Positions 1 to 10,313 of a DNA stretch of 54,688 nucleotides are shown in pieces. The position numbers were made by a program, and so were the translations under genes. The notes under the pieces are model-generated. The model was not told where the DNA came from and did no database searches. It saw nothing but the letters and a program-made list of their open reading frames with translations. Position 1 is the first letter of the stretch. Each line of letters opens with the position of its first letter. Origin of the DNA: Atkinsonella hypoxylon (Eukaryota > Ascomycota > Sordariomycetes > Hypocreales > Clavicipitaceae); the NCBI GenBank assembly GCA_000729835.1, contig JFHB01000202.1:1-54688 (forward strand), read 5' to 3'.

Positions 1-919
1 AGGAGGGAGGGTATGACGGCAGCTGTTACAACAATCCTGTCTGTCAGCCAGGGTTTGAAAAGAAATTTAAAGCTTTGCCTCACTGTCGGTGTCAGTGTCG
101 TGTCGGTGTACATCCAACACGCAACCCGCAACATCCATCCATACATGCTTCTCAGCCGGACAGGAGGACATCCCGCCGACAAGGCGCACCCTGACTGTGT
201 GACTGGCGGTAGTGCCAAACGAAGTAGTGCCAAGCAAAGTAGTGCCAGACGTAAGTAAGTTCCAAACCAGGCTCCCTCAGAATGCGCAGCGTGTCTGGTC
301 ACGCGGATCCTCCTCGGCTCCTGTAATCATCACTTCCAATGTTCGTCTGGTGTCTGGTCTGGCTGTGCTACTTAACTTGGGTACCTACCTAGTAGGTAGT
401 TAGTTAGTGCATCCCGGGCAACAGGGCAGCAGGGCAGCAGGGCACGCAGGGCAAGCGCAGGACAAGCAGGGATCTCACGAGCCGGCGGCGCCCACAGGGG
501 CTCCAGCCAGCGCCAGTCAAACTGGTGGTGCTTCGGAGCGCAAAACATTTCCACTCTTCTCCACCACTCTACTTCTGAAGTTCTAAGTCTAGACCCGCAT
601 TCGGTTTTTTTGCCTGACAGGCCGACTCCCAGACGTCCATATATCAGCCCGTTTGGATCATCCTCCTGTTGCCTTGCGGTCAACGCTCCATACCACCATT
701 GACTCCTTTTTCCCTATTTTTATTTTATTTTATTTTATTTTCTTGCTTCGTTGTTCATTCCATTCTCTATATCTCCCGAGATACCCAACCTTATTTCTCC
801 TGCTTATTCTCTCATCCTTCCTCCTCCTCCTGTCCCCTTGCGGTTTACACAGCTCTGCCGCCGTTCTCGCATATTTTCCTTTTCCCATCACAAAACGAAA
901 GCTCCATCTTAAAGCCACA
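1..919. other. Intergenic / upstream region of the SDR gene
   Basis: No convincing gene is seen. The stretch holds a three-copy near-repeat of about 14 bp built on AGTAGTGCCA (about 209-250), a short array of CAGCAGGG-like units (about 418-452), and from about 700 to 900 a strongly pyrimidine-rich tract with a TTTTA pentamer run (about 715-741). Long CT-rich stretches just upstream of the start codon are common in promoters and leaders of well-expressed filamentous-fungal genes, so this is probably the SDR promoter and 5' leader. Confidence 0.5.
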
Positions 920-2011
920 ATGTCTTTTGCCGCAAGAAATTCTTTGCGGCTCGTCAGAGCTGCCACTCCTCGCGTTATCCTGCCACGATCCAGCCCACGC
1001 TTCTTCTCTGCCACACATATCAACGCCGTCTCTGACACTGCGCAGAAGAAGAGCGTCGTTCGCGAGAAGGAGATTCCCGTCACAGTCTACGGCGCCGGTC
1101 AAGGTCAAGGAGACAAGCACACTGTTCATGTTTCCGATGATGCCGCCCAGGTTCCTTACGACAGCCCTGCTCCTCCTCCTGACTACGATCTGGTTCAGCC
1201 CCTGAGCAAGAAGGTCTACGAAGCTATGCCTCGCACCATGCGCAACATGAGCGTGTACGGCAAGGTCATTATCGTCACCGGCGGTGCCCGTGGCTTGGGT
1301 AACCATATGGCTCGCGCCTGCGCCGAAGCTGGTGCCAAAGCCGTAGTCATTTTCGATGCCAACCAGGATCTTGGTGACGAGGCTGCAGCGGAGCTCCATG
1401 ACAAGTCCGGCCTACCCGTCTCCTTCTTCAAGGTCGACGTTCGCGATGGCGCTGCTATCAATGCCGCCGTTGACTCTGTTGTCGAGCTCTATGGCGCCCC
1501 CGACGTACTCGTCAACTCTGCCGGAATTGCGGATTCCAACATCAAGGCCGAGACCTACGACCCTGCCATGTTCCGCCGTCTCATCGACATCAACCTGACT
1601 GGCTCTTTCCTCATGTCCCAGGCCGTCGGCCGTGCCATGATGGCTGCTGGCAAGCCTGGCAGCATCGTTCTCGTTGCCTCCATGTCTGGTTCCATTGTCA
1701 ACTACCCTCAAGAGCAGAGCTGTTACAATGCCTCCAAGGCTGGTGTGATTCAATTCGCCAAGTCCATCGCTGCCGAATGGGCCAAGTACAAGATCCGCGT
1801 CAACTGCATTTCTCCCGGCTACATGGACACGGCTCTTAACCGAGTCCCCGCCCTCGAGGCTCAGAAGAAGATCTGGAAGTCTCTGACTCCTCAGGACCGC
1901 TTAGGTGGAGTCGACGAGCTGAACGGCCTTTGCGTCTTCCTCGCCTCCGACTCCTCCAGCTTCATGACCGGTGCCAACTGTATCATTGACGGTGGCTACT
2001 CGTGCTACTAG
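920..2011 (+). CDS. Short-chain dehydrogenase/reductase (polyol/ketose type), probably mitochondrial
   Basis: Intronless reading frame of 363 residues. Residues 1-30 are rich in Arg, Ser and Ala with no acidic residue (MSFAARNSLRLVRAATPR...), as in a mitochondrial presequence. The SDR core follows: nucleotide-binding TGGARGLG at 120-127, the NSAG motif at 199-202, catalytic Ser in VASMSGS near 254-256, and YNASK with Tyr269 and Lys273. The C-terminus IDGGYSCY is typical of classical SDRs that reduce or oxidise sugar alcohols, such as sorbose reductase, D-arabinitol 2-dehydrogenase and mannitol dehydrogenase relatives. The exact substrate cannot be read from the sequence. The ATG at 920 was chosen because the open frame upstream is low-complexity and because it gives a sensible presequence directly after the CT-rich leader. 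It is convergent with the STE20-type kinase. A cytosolic product from a later start is possible. Confidence 0.85.
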   Translation: MSFAARNSLRLVRAATPRVILPRSSPRFFSATHINAVSDTAQKKSVVREKEIPVTVYGAGQGQGDKHTVHVSDDAAQVPYDSPAPPPDYDLVQPLSKKVYEAMPRTMRNMSVYGKVIIVTGGARGLGNHMARACAEAGAKAVVIFDANQDLGDEAAAELHDKSGLPVSFFKVDVRDGAAINAAVDSVVELYGAPDVLVNSAGIADSNIKAETYDPAMFRRLIDINLTGSFLMSQAVGRAMMAAGKPGSIVLVASMSGSIVNYPQEQSCYNASKAGVIQFAKSIAAEWAKYKIRVNCISPGYMDTALNRVPALEAQKKIWKSLTPQDRLGGVDELNGLCVFLASDSSSFMTGANCIIDGGYSCY

Positions 2012-3240
2012 CTGCAAAGCGAGATTCCAGCTTTCGCACCAGTTTCACCACACCAAGGGGCCCCGGAGAAAGGCTACAATCTTGCCAAGGAAGCTACTGA
2101 AAGCTACCATACAACCGGCCTAGGTATATTAATCCTCGATTCCATATTGGAACGAGCGACATGTGGACTGCAAGATCAGCCACGCACATCGATTCCCTTG
2201 CATTTATAGTTTGGCGTTACGGATCTGTCTTTTTTTTATTTTTTTTTTTTGTGTATGTGTGTGTGTGTGTGTGTTCATAGTGCATGTTAGGCGAAAAGAT
2301 AATAGTCAGGATTAAGGGTTAGAGTCCCACAAGACTTTAGAACACAGCCCACATGGGGATAGATACATGGGGATAGATTTCGGAAGCAAGATCTTCACAA
2401 AAGACTCGAATACACTTAATCGTCTCACCGATTCTGAACCGAAAAACGTACTCTGCGACTTTCCAATGCAAGTGTGACTAGTCCGCTTCTTCTATCTATC
2501 ATGATTCTTGTTATCCCGCCGCTTAAGCGCTAGCACTAGGACACCGAAGGCCCTTGTACGCAGTCCTATCGCGCAGATCGGCTACGCTGCTTTATCCTCG
2601 GATGCGGCCTGTGCTTGGAGCAGACACTGCGCTGAGAGCTACTCTGCGATGGAGACCGACAGAGCTGCGACGGCATGTCTGCCATCCCAGCTGCGACTGT
2701 TGCACATGCAGATTTCGACGGCTGGAGATGCGTCTACGTGGCAAAACTCCAGCCAACACAAGGACCAACACCAAAGTATGAGCAGTATAATGCGCTACGT
2801 AGATTTCGCGAGCTATGTTGCAAAACTACCCAAACTACACGGACGAGGTCCGCAAATCGCTGTTGGGAATCAAAGTGTCCCTTTTCCATTAGCTCGATCA
2901 ATACCCTCGTGGTACCCTCATGGCTCCCGGCCCGGCATACTTTCGCCTTTGCGAGTGTAGAAATCCTGCTTTCTCGCATCTTCATCCAGCCCATCGGTTT
3001 TTCGCAGACCGTTCCTAAAGATAATTTGGTTTAGTTTTTATCATGTTATCGTGCCAATAAAACAACCGGATCCCACTTGCTTGATTCTGGGCCGAGATCG
3101 GATAACGAAGCAAGGGTGCGGTTTACGTTATTGTTGTTTTTTTTCTTTCTCCCTATGCAAAATCGAAAAGAGCAACGCTGGCTTGCGATGTAACGAAACA
3201 CGTTATGCATATCCTGCAGTAAACGCACGGCCCATACTGA
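2012..3240. other. Convergent intergenic region between SDR and STE20
   Basis: Contains the 3' ends of two convergent genes. A T-rich tract followed by a GT dinucleotide run lies at about 2230-2274. Small open frames between 2500 and 3030 overlap one another in several frames, have no recognisable domain and lack intron signals that would join them. I see no supported gene. Confidence 0.5.
2229..2274. repeat. Poly-T tract plus (GT)n microsatellite
   Basis: About 20 T with one interrupting A, followed by GTGTATGTGTGTGT-type dinucleotide repeats, in the 3' flank of the SDR gene. Confidence 0.8.
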
Positions 3241-6125
3241 TTACTGCCTGCGAGCTTTTTCCTGAGCTCTTTGCTCTCTTGCGGCTCGGACAAGGGGTGC
3301 TAGTTGGCCTAAATCCACACATTGTTTCATGAAGTCATGCTGATTTTGTCAAGTTAGTCAAAGCACATTTCGGAATGGGGTCACGAGTCCAGACAATAGC
3401 TGATTTGAAGCATGATCAGACGTACCCTCAGCAAGTCATGAGCACTGGCTCTCTTCTCCGGGTCAACCTTCAAGGCAAAGTAGAGAAAGTCTCGGAACAC
3501 AGGCGTTAGATCTTGTTCGTTCTTGATCTTAGGCGTTCCGTTTGTTGCGATCAGCCACAAGGCCCGGAGTGGCGATTCCGTAAGGTACGGTGGTTCTCCC
3601 TCAATCATTTCAATTGCCATGATTCCGAGGGACCAAATGTCAACCTTGCGACCGTACTCTTTTTTCGTCACGACTTCCGGTGCCATCCAGTAAGGGGTAC
3701 CGACCATGGTGGTTCGCTTATTCTGGACCTCGTTGATTGTGGCACAAAAGCCAAAGTCGGCTGTCAAACATCAATTGTTAGGAACACCTCAACGCAAGGC
3801 CACAGGGGTTATGTCAGGAATGAGAAACATGAACAGCTTGTAAGGGCTTTTGACGTACTCAGCTTGATGTTACCCTCGTTAGATAACAGAATGTTGTCCG
3901 ACTTGATGTCACGATGAATGACACCTTTGGAATGAAGATGTTGTAGTCCCTTTAAGGTTTCTCGACATACGGATGCAATTTGTCCTTCAGTCATGAAATT
4001 GAAGGTGACGACATCTGTCAAGCTACCACCTTCCATGAACTCCATCACTACCCACAACTCACCTGCGCACAGGTAGCTGTCGATGAAATTCACAATGTTG
4101 GGATGCGAGCTATCCTTCATGACCAGAATTTCGTTAATGATCAGGTCCTTCTTAGGTTGTTGTTCCAAATTCATCTGCTTAATTGCCACCAGTCGATTGG
4201 TACCTCTTTCGTAGCCGGTGAAAACCCCTCCAGATGCACCCTGACCGATTTTGGTGAAACTGCGGAAAACGTCCCTCGGATCGCCCTCATTGCAGATGCG
4301 CTTGAGTGATGCAACCACATCCATGCCATTGCTTTGACGGGATCGATGTCTCGGTCGCGCACCGGGAACGCCACCTTGAGCAGCTTGCTGCTGGCGTACT
4401 GCATTACTATGGCCATTGGCTTCTGCAGGTCGAGCATAAGCGGCGTTCTGGTGATTCGGAGCCTGTACCTGTGGTTGAGGAGCTTGTCTCTTGCTAGCAG
4501 CGCGGCCGACATGACTGGACATGGCCGCCTGTGCTTGTGCTAAGGCTTGTTCATGCTGCTGCTGCATCAGTTGTTGCTGATATGCGGCCGATTGCGCTGC
4601 TGCTACAGCAGCAGAAGAAGAAGGAGAAGAAGAAGGCGATTGACCACTTGACTGAGGAATGGAGGGACTGAATGGTGATGAGCCATTGACTCGGGAGTTG
4701 GATCTTGAACGGTGTTCCTCAGGTAACATAGTGGACGCGCCATCCTTAGCCTGAAACTGCGGAAAGTCGTCAGACTGCTGCGACAGTCCGATGCCGGAAT
4801 CTTTCGTCGGGTAGGCGCTTGAAGAAAGTTGTCGATTATTCATACTGACGGGCGGCTTGGGGGCCGGGCGGCTGGGCATCATGTCTCTGTTAGGGGCCTT
4901 TGATGCAGGAACGGGAGGTGGCGCGCGGGGATTCTCGAAGCTCCCTAGATGTTTCGCCAATCAGATTGTCAGTAACACCAAGACAAAGGTAGATAAATGT
5001 GCGGCGGCCTTTCTCACCCATATAATTCGTAGGATACATATTAGGTGATGTGGGTGCATTGTATTGACGATTATCTGAGGGTCCCGCATTATGGAACTTC
5101 TCTAGGATCTGGTCTTCAGGTGGGCGCTCAGTTGTTTCTTTGTAAAACTGCAAAATATCAACCATGGTTTGGGGGTTCTCTCGGCGCTCCTTTTCTGGAA
5201 TGCCACTTTCGTTGATTAAACGCTGCCATTCTTTGGGTAATCCCTAAAACAGCATTAGTATTGGGACGTAATTACCGCAATTCAGACAGCAGAAACAGCC
5301 ATTTTTGGAGCATACCGTGAATTGGCCAGTTGTACTATCGTATCCAACATGCGTAACATGAACGGGATTCTCTGGTGCGGAGATGACGGGTTTCTTTTGA
5401 GAGCCGACTAGACTGGTAACGAAGCCTGAGAATCCAGACTTCTTGCGCAGCATAGGAGGCTTTGAGTCTTGATCCTCGTCCGAGAATCGCTTTGGACTAG
5501 TCACGCCGGCTTCGGGCGTTCTGCCGCCATGTATCTTTTCTGTAATGGCAGGGTCCATATTGCCAAAACTGCGCGCCGGTCGCAGGGCGGGGCTCACGAC
5601 TCTGTTGTCGGCCAAGGGCTTGCTGGGCAGGGATGATACTGGTGATTTTTGGAACGATGTTCGCGGGCTGGTGTACTTGGTAGATTCAATGCGGCTCAAG
5701 ATGGCAGCTCCGTCGAAAGGCGCACCAAGAAGGTCGTCGGGCTGATCGCTGCTATCTCGGCGAGTGTGAGGGTCGGACAGTCGATTTGGACGATGCGCGA
5801 GCGGCTGATACGAAGCGGCGGTGCTGGCAGGATTGGAGGTGGCGAGAAAGTCTGTATGAGTGATTTGGGGGGAGGCATTCGAGGACCAGTGAGAATTGGC
5901 AGGATGTCTGGGAGACAAGTTGCTCGAAGCGTTGTTATTTACGGACGGGCGCGCGGCAGGAGCGCTGGGTGCTCGTCGAAGACTTTGGGAACTGCGCTTG
6001 CTGCCAAGCGACCGGGATTCGTCGAGGCCTGATGAGGAGCGAGTGTAGGAGTGGGAGGAGGGGTGCTTCTTGACGAGCTTGCGACGTTGACTGCTGGCGT
6101 TGAAAGACGATCTCGGACCGTCCAT
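3241..6125 (-). CDS. STE20: p21-activated serine/threonine kinase, STE20 type
   Basis: Five exons: 6125-5316, 5243-5018, 4944-3859, 3760-3426 and 3339-3241. All junctions are GT-AG and keep phase, giving 851 residues. The N-terminus is Ser/Pro-rich and basic. A CRIB/PBD (Cdc42/Rac-binding) domain starts near residue 248 (ISAPENPVHVTHVGYDST) and continues over the first junction into GLPKEWQRL. A long Pro/Ser/Gln-rich linker follows, with PxxP motifs and a Q-rich patch. The kinase domain begins near 577: glycine loop GQGASGG 579-585, VAIK Lys601, HRD Asp691, DFG 709-711, then TMVGTPYWMAPEVV and a short basic C-terminus. By family knowledge such kinases act below Cdc42 in MAPK signalling, polarity and hyphal growth. 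No PH domain is seen, which argues against CLA4, and the kinase segment INEVQNKRTTMVGTPYWMAP is STE20-like. A third PAK class cannot be wholly excluded. Confidence 0.9.
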
Positions 6126-6390
6126 GATCCTGTCCGTCCCTTAGCTTCAAAAAAAAAAAGTCTCAGGCAGGCCTCGGAAAACGGCTAGCTGGGCGAGGCG
6201 AGTGGGCAGATAGGGTCGGAGGGCGTGTGCGAGTAAGTAGCAGCGGAAAAAGCGGTGCGTTGTGGGCGCGCAGAGAACGAGACTGGAGCCAATTCCCAGT
6301 CTGTTCAGGGCAAGTCGGTGGATTATCCTTTGCCTTGCGACGAGCGGGTTGCCGTGGTGGGCTAGACGGGCATGTATGTGCCTTATGCTA

Positions 6391-6436
<46 letters not shown>
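6391..6436. repeat. (GTG)2(GTA)n trinucleotide microsatellite
   Basis: Two GTG units followed by an uninterrupted GTA run of about 13 units, about 270 bp upstream of the STE20 start codon, probably in its promoter or 5' leader. Confidence 0.9.
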
Positions 6437-6440
6437 AGTT

Positions 6441-6535
6441 GTGCTATGCTGTGCTGTGCTGTGCTGTGCTGTGCTGTGCTGTGCTGTGCTGTGCTGTGCT
6501 GTGCTGTGCTGTGCTGTGCCTGTGCCTGTGCCTGC
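6441..6535. repeat. GTGCT pentanucleotide microsatellite with TGTGCC tail
   Basis: Sixteen five-base GTGCT units at 6441-6520. The second reads ATGCT and the last GTGCC. They pass directly into about three six-base TGTGCC units. Adjacent to the GTA run and upstream of STE20. Confidence 0.92.
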
Positions 6536-6915
6536 GGTGTTGTGCCGTCCGTCTCTGGTTCAAGTGGAGGCACGACAATGGAAGAGCGGGGGTGGTGGTT
6601 CGTGGTTCGCGGTTTGTGGTTTCTGTTTCGTAGCCGTCGCCCCTAAGTGATTTGATCTTGACTCTTCTCATCCGGCAGGACAGCAGCAGGTCACCGCAAG
6701 AGAGGTCGCAAGGGCCGCTGACCAGTTGGCGAATTACACGCAGTCGAGTCACGGTCAGGTAACACCCACCACTTGGACGTGAATGGTTGATGTGATTGAT
6801 GAGCGTTTTCTGCGAGGCCTGGGCCAAGGTCCAAAACAGGCCGCTCAACGGGCCGTGTCAAGCCCAGGGTGAATGGAGCCACTTGAATGAAGTTGGCCTG
6901 CCCAGGTTGCAGGTC

Positions 6916-6955
6916 TGCCAGGTTGTCAGGTTGCCAGGTTGCCAGGTTGCTAGGC
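6916..6955. repeat. CCAGGTTG octamer array
   Basis: Four consecutive eight-base units (CCAGGTTG, one with TC in place of CC) with a degenerate copy on each side. Confidence 0.75.
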
Positions 6956-7128
6956 TAGGCTCCGGGATGTGGGTGTGCAGTGCAGGAAGCAGAAATCTGA
7001 AAGCACCAGACTTGTAAAATGACTGGAGCGTGTTGTTCAGGGCCGTAACTAGTTACAGTATTTCCATTTTTATCCGTCGGGTCCAGTTAGTTTGGTGAAT
7101 TATTGCGCGCACGCGCTCTCACACTTAC

Positions 7129-7164
7129 TCTCACAGTAATTCTCACAGTAATTCTCACAGTGAT
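7129..7164. repeat. TCTCACAGTAAT 12-mer, three copies
   Basis: Two exact units and a third ending GTGAT, preceded by a degenerate copy (CTCTCACACTTA). Confidence 0.75.
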
Positions 7165-7482
7165 GGGAAGGGACCACGCGACACGCGCAACATTTGGTAA
7201 GACGGAAGTTCCTTGCCACGCCTGGTACTGTCAACTGGTCGGCTATCGCAGCAGGCAGTGATTAAGGACAAGGACGGTGATGGAGACGGCAACCACGTCA
7301 AGAGATGATAACAAGCTTCGGCTTCGTCAACACGATGGCGGACGCGTTGGTACGATCCATGTCGTGGACGTCTACTCCGTACCTACCTGCCCAGTAGGTG
7401 GTAATAAAGGTACCTAGGCACATAAAGCAATAAATAGGCTTAGGCTTAGCCCTACAGTGCCAAGAGTGCTACAGTATAACAG

Positions 7483-7535
7483 GTGGGAGGGGCGGCGGGG
7501 CGGCGGGGCGGCGGGGCGGCGGGGCGGCGGGGCGG
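7483..7535. repeat. GGCGGGGC octamer array, G-quadruplex-prone
   Basis: Five exact GGCGGGGC units at 7491-7530 with G-rich flanks. The plus strand carries at least five GGGG runs separated by short CGGC spacers, which meets the usual sequence rule for an intramolecular G-quadruplex. Confidence 0.85.
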
Positions 7536-7647
7536 TGCCGTGGGTTTTCTGGTTGAATTTGCAAGCAACGGTGTCAGGACGCAGGAGGGAAATTCGAGGG
7601 GATGCAACTATTTACGACGGCAAGGCAGCCTCAACTGCTTGTGAGTT

Positions 7648-7692
7648 GGAAATTCGAGTTTGAATTCGAATTCGAATTCGACTTCGAAATTA
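7648..7692. repeat. GAATTC hexamer repeat (self-complementary)
   Basis: Repeated GAATTC units with degenerate ends (AATTCGAGTTTGAATTCG, then CGACTTCGAAATT). Because the unit is palindromic the array can fold on itself. Confidence 0.75.
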
Positions 7693-7931
7693 TAAGGATC
7701 GGGAGCCAGCTTTTGATGTCTGCGTTGAGCCTGAAAAGGTGTGACTGTACGGAGTATACCTAAGTACAGTAGATTACAGAGTAGAGCTGGGAACATGATG
7801 CGGAGATGGACCAGACATGGACATGAGGACATGCGTGGCGCACGATTGGGTACGATAAACGTTCAATAGATCCAATGTCAAGCTTCTGGCCCGTGCGTGC
7901 GCGTGGGCGACCGGCAGAAGTTGGGGGTGTA

Positions 7932-8299
7932 CAGTAAATCTCAGGTCCAGACCATGTGTGCATTGGTCCAGAGTGGAGCCAGAGCGGGTGTAGATTTAGG
8001 CAGAATGGCATATGCCCAGTATATGTATATGCTTAGCATATACTAAGCACACAGTATTAATTTCTAAGCAAGAGATCTAGAGTCTATAGAGCGCGCATTT
8101 TTTATAGCACTATAAGCCTAGATATTAGTGCACTATACCACTATATATTAGTACTATACTACTAAATATAAAAATGTTAATTCGCACTAATACACTGTGC
8201 ATTCTGCATATGCAAAATGCTTTACCGCCTGCGAAAAATACACCCTTTTTGGCTCCACTCTGGACCAATGCACACATGGTCTGGACCTGAGATTTACTG
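7932..8299 (+). mobile_element. Non-autonomous inverted-repeat element (MITE-like), copy 1
   Basis: 368 bp, starting CAGTAAATCTCAGGTCCAG and ending with its reverse complement. The first and last roughly 50 bp are near-perfect inverted repeats; beyond that the two sides stay partly similar (AGAGCGGGTGTAGATTT versus AAAAGGGTGTATTTTT). The TIR carries GGTCCAG twice, a possible transposase-binding subrepeat. The interior is very AT-rich, with repeated TATTAGTGCACTATACCACTA-like motifs and no coding capacity. The same element recurs at 51152-51501 (inverted) and 54464-54688. It is inferred to be non-autonomous and mobilised by a transposase encoded elsewhere. The CAG...CTG termini recall hAT-type elements, but no target-site duplication is evident, so the superfamily is open. 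Confidence 0.8.
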
Positions 8300-10313
8300 G
8301 AACAACGTTGCTGCTAAAGGATTCTAGGATAATGATTTTTCTATCTTCTGCGTTGCACGATACGCTGAGATTATTTTACTATCATTGAAAGCATGAAGCT
8401 CTTGGCCTTGAAGTTAGTGCGCATTTTCGGCGCCAAGATTATATCCGGTCTATTTATCTATTAACTTGTTGCAAGTTAAAAGATCATACTATTGGAAAAC
8501 TGTCTGGTGCGATTTCACGAATCAAGCCGTGCTTGACTCGTTCACTTCCGGGGACAGCTCCATCTTGTTAATCAACGGAGCAAACTGTCATGCCTTAGCC
8601 TAGTCTATCCGTGAGCACTACCGGCTGTCATGAGAAATATGGCAGCGGAACATGCTTAAGTGGTTTGGTAACACAAGCGGCAAAGCTCCCCGGTCGAAGA
8701 CCTTGACGCGGACGGCTGCTGGTTTGTTGTGGCACGAGACTTCTCATGCTGGGGGCCCAGGGCAGTCACTACTCGGATCTCGTCAAAGCCTTGATAGTCA
8801 AAATCATCCGACCCTTTCTGCAGCTACAGTGTTGGTGCTGAGTATCGGATTAAATTGACCCCCATGTGGAGGGGTGTGGTGGGGTAGTCCAATGTATGTA
8901 CACATATGTACACGTACGTGCGAATCTCGCTTATATCTTGTTGGTCAAATTCCAAGAAAACTCCAATCCGGTGCCCTCTTTCTCAAAGTACTTCTTCAGC
9001 AGTACTATTCTACGTTGGTACACTGTGGCGGAAATGGTACAGATCATCTGGATTACGAAGAGGTACATTGCAAGTCTCACATCTGTAGCAGATCTGCTTA
9101 GCATTGGTACCAAGGTCCTCATGAGCCTTAAGATTGACTACGGCCCTAACAAGCAAAGGAGCATGACGTTTTCCCTTATAGACAGACATTGACATTTATT
9201 GCTGGTGAACAGGCGTGAATTTGTCCCCGGCCCCACAAGCAGGTCTTGGAGGCACCAGTCTTCCTGTAGAATCGCAGAAGGCGTCAACGATGTATTACGA
9301 TAGCGGCTGCCCCTGGCAAGGAGCACAATCCAACATTGAACTTTGGGAGTTCAAAGACTTGAACAGCAAGCTGGCCTGTGAAAAATGTCCCGTTACTTGA
9401 ACCTGTAAGAATGACTTCGTGGCTTCTTCTATGCTCTCTCTGGATGTATTTGTCTTGTTTCTTCCTGTCGATACGGCTGACCTTTGACTCTTAGTTTTGT
9501 AATAGGAGCAGGCCAATACTGCTTGTTAGGCTACGAATTTGTGCAACGCCTATGAATTGAACTCAAATGAGAAATTACAGATCTCAAGTGGTAATTTACT
9601 TGTTCTCAGATGGTCCAAGAAAACCCATATTCTGTGACACAAGAACGTTGCTTGGTTGGAATAACACTGAACAACTAGTTACCGGGTAGGTCAGGATCAC
9701 ATGATCTGACTCGTGACAAGGACCGCAACAATACGCGTATAGATAGACTTGAGAGCAGCCGAGGAAATTCCTCTCGCTCGTTTCAGGGCGCCAGGTAGCT
9801 CCCCTTTCCGCTGTACCCTTGTCAGAGAGCACGGGTAGAACTTCCACCTCACCCTCAACATCTTCGCCACGACAACTCCCGTCTTGCCATCTTGTACGGC
9901 GCCGTCTTCCCCCGACTCTCTCTGGTCCCTGTCTCTTCTGGTTTATCCCTCTGGTCACCGGTAATTGTTTAAAAAAAAATACGGGTTCTCTGAATGATGC
10001 TTGTGGCACTTTCAGAAACCTTCAACTAAAAGACTTAAAAGAGTATCAAGTGCTTTGCGAAGACTAGCTCCCCATATCAGCCTTGCCAGCCATTCCGAAA
10101 GAATTAGCTGATCAAAGACATGTAAGTCATGGCAACTGGCAAATCAAGCAGTAGATGAATTTTTGTCAGGTCCTGCGTCTTTGACTTTGGTGGATAAGTC
10201 GAATTTCTTGCTGACGCCTTCTTCACATAGCGAAAAAATCGGATTGTATATCATACTCACCCACTGCCTCTAACTATCCATCTCATACAACTTGACCGCT
10301 TGAATCTGTCGAA
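8300..10313. other. Intergenic region upstream of SCP160
   Basis: No complete gene is supported. On the minus strand between about 9195 and 8920 a short frame has a C2H2-finger-like pattern (NLKAHE, then CETC...HFRH) but runs into stops on both sides, so at most it is a decayed fragment. The right third is CT-rich and likely includes the SCP160 promoter and a 5' leader intron. Confidence 0.45.
10122..10230 (+). other. Probable 5'-leader intron of SCP160
   Basis: GTAAGT donor at 10122, a TGCTGACG branch-like sequence about 20 nt before the end, and a pyrimidine-rich TTCTTCACATAG acceptor ending at 10230, 83 bp before the SCP160 start codon. All three elements match the confirmed introns of the window. 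RNA evidence would be needed for certainty. Confidence 0.45.

Larger units (their letters stand above)
6126..7931. other. Repeat-rich upstream region of STE20 (no gene)
   Basis: The first part of a roughly 4.2 kb gap between the divergent STE20 and SCP160 genes. It is dominated by simple repeats: (GTA)n, a GTGCT pentamer array, CCAGGTTG octamers, TCTCACAGTAAT 12-mers, a GGCGGGGC octamer array and GAATTC hexamers, each listed separately. Open frames here are translations of these repeats. No gene is supported. Confidence 0.6.

Noticed and set aside
2508..3034. Two overlapping 120-150-codon open frames between SDR and STE20
   Set aside because: They overlap each other in different frames, have no domain and lie in a convergent 3' spacer.
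3241..6125. Assignment of the PAK kinase as CLA4
   Set aside because: CLA4 proteins carry an N-terminal PH domain, which is not seen here; the CRIB and kinase sequences look STE20-like instead.
6372..6848. Several open frames across the GTGCT/GTA microsatellites in all frames
   Set aside because: A 5-bp repeat without stop codons is open in every frame; the translations are low-complexity and have no coding signal.
7760..8011. Open frame on the minus strand reading MPFCLNLHPLWLHSGP... (a second copy at 54070-54543)
   Set aside because: It is a translation of one arm of the inverted-repeat element, occurs with each copy in that orientation, and has no conserved coding pattern. It is a likely source of spurious 'hypothetical proteins' in annotations.
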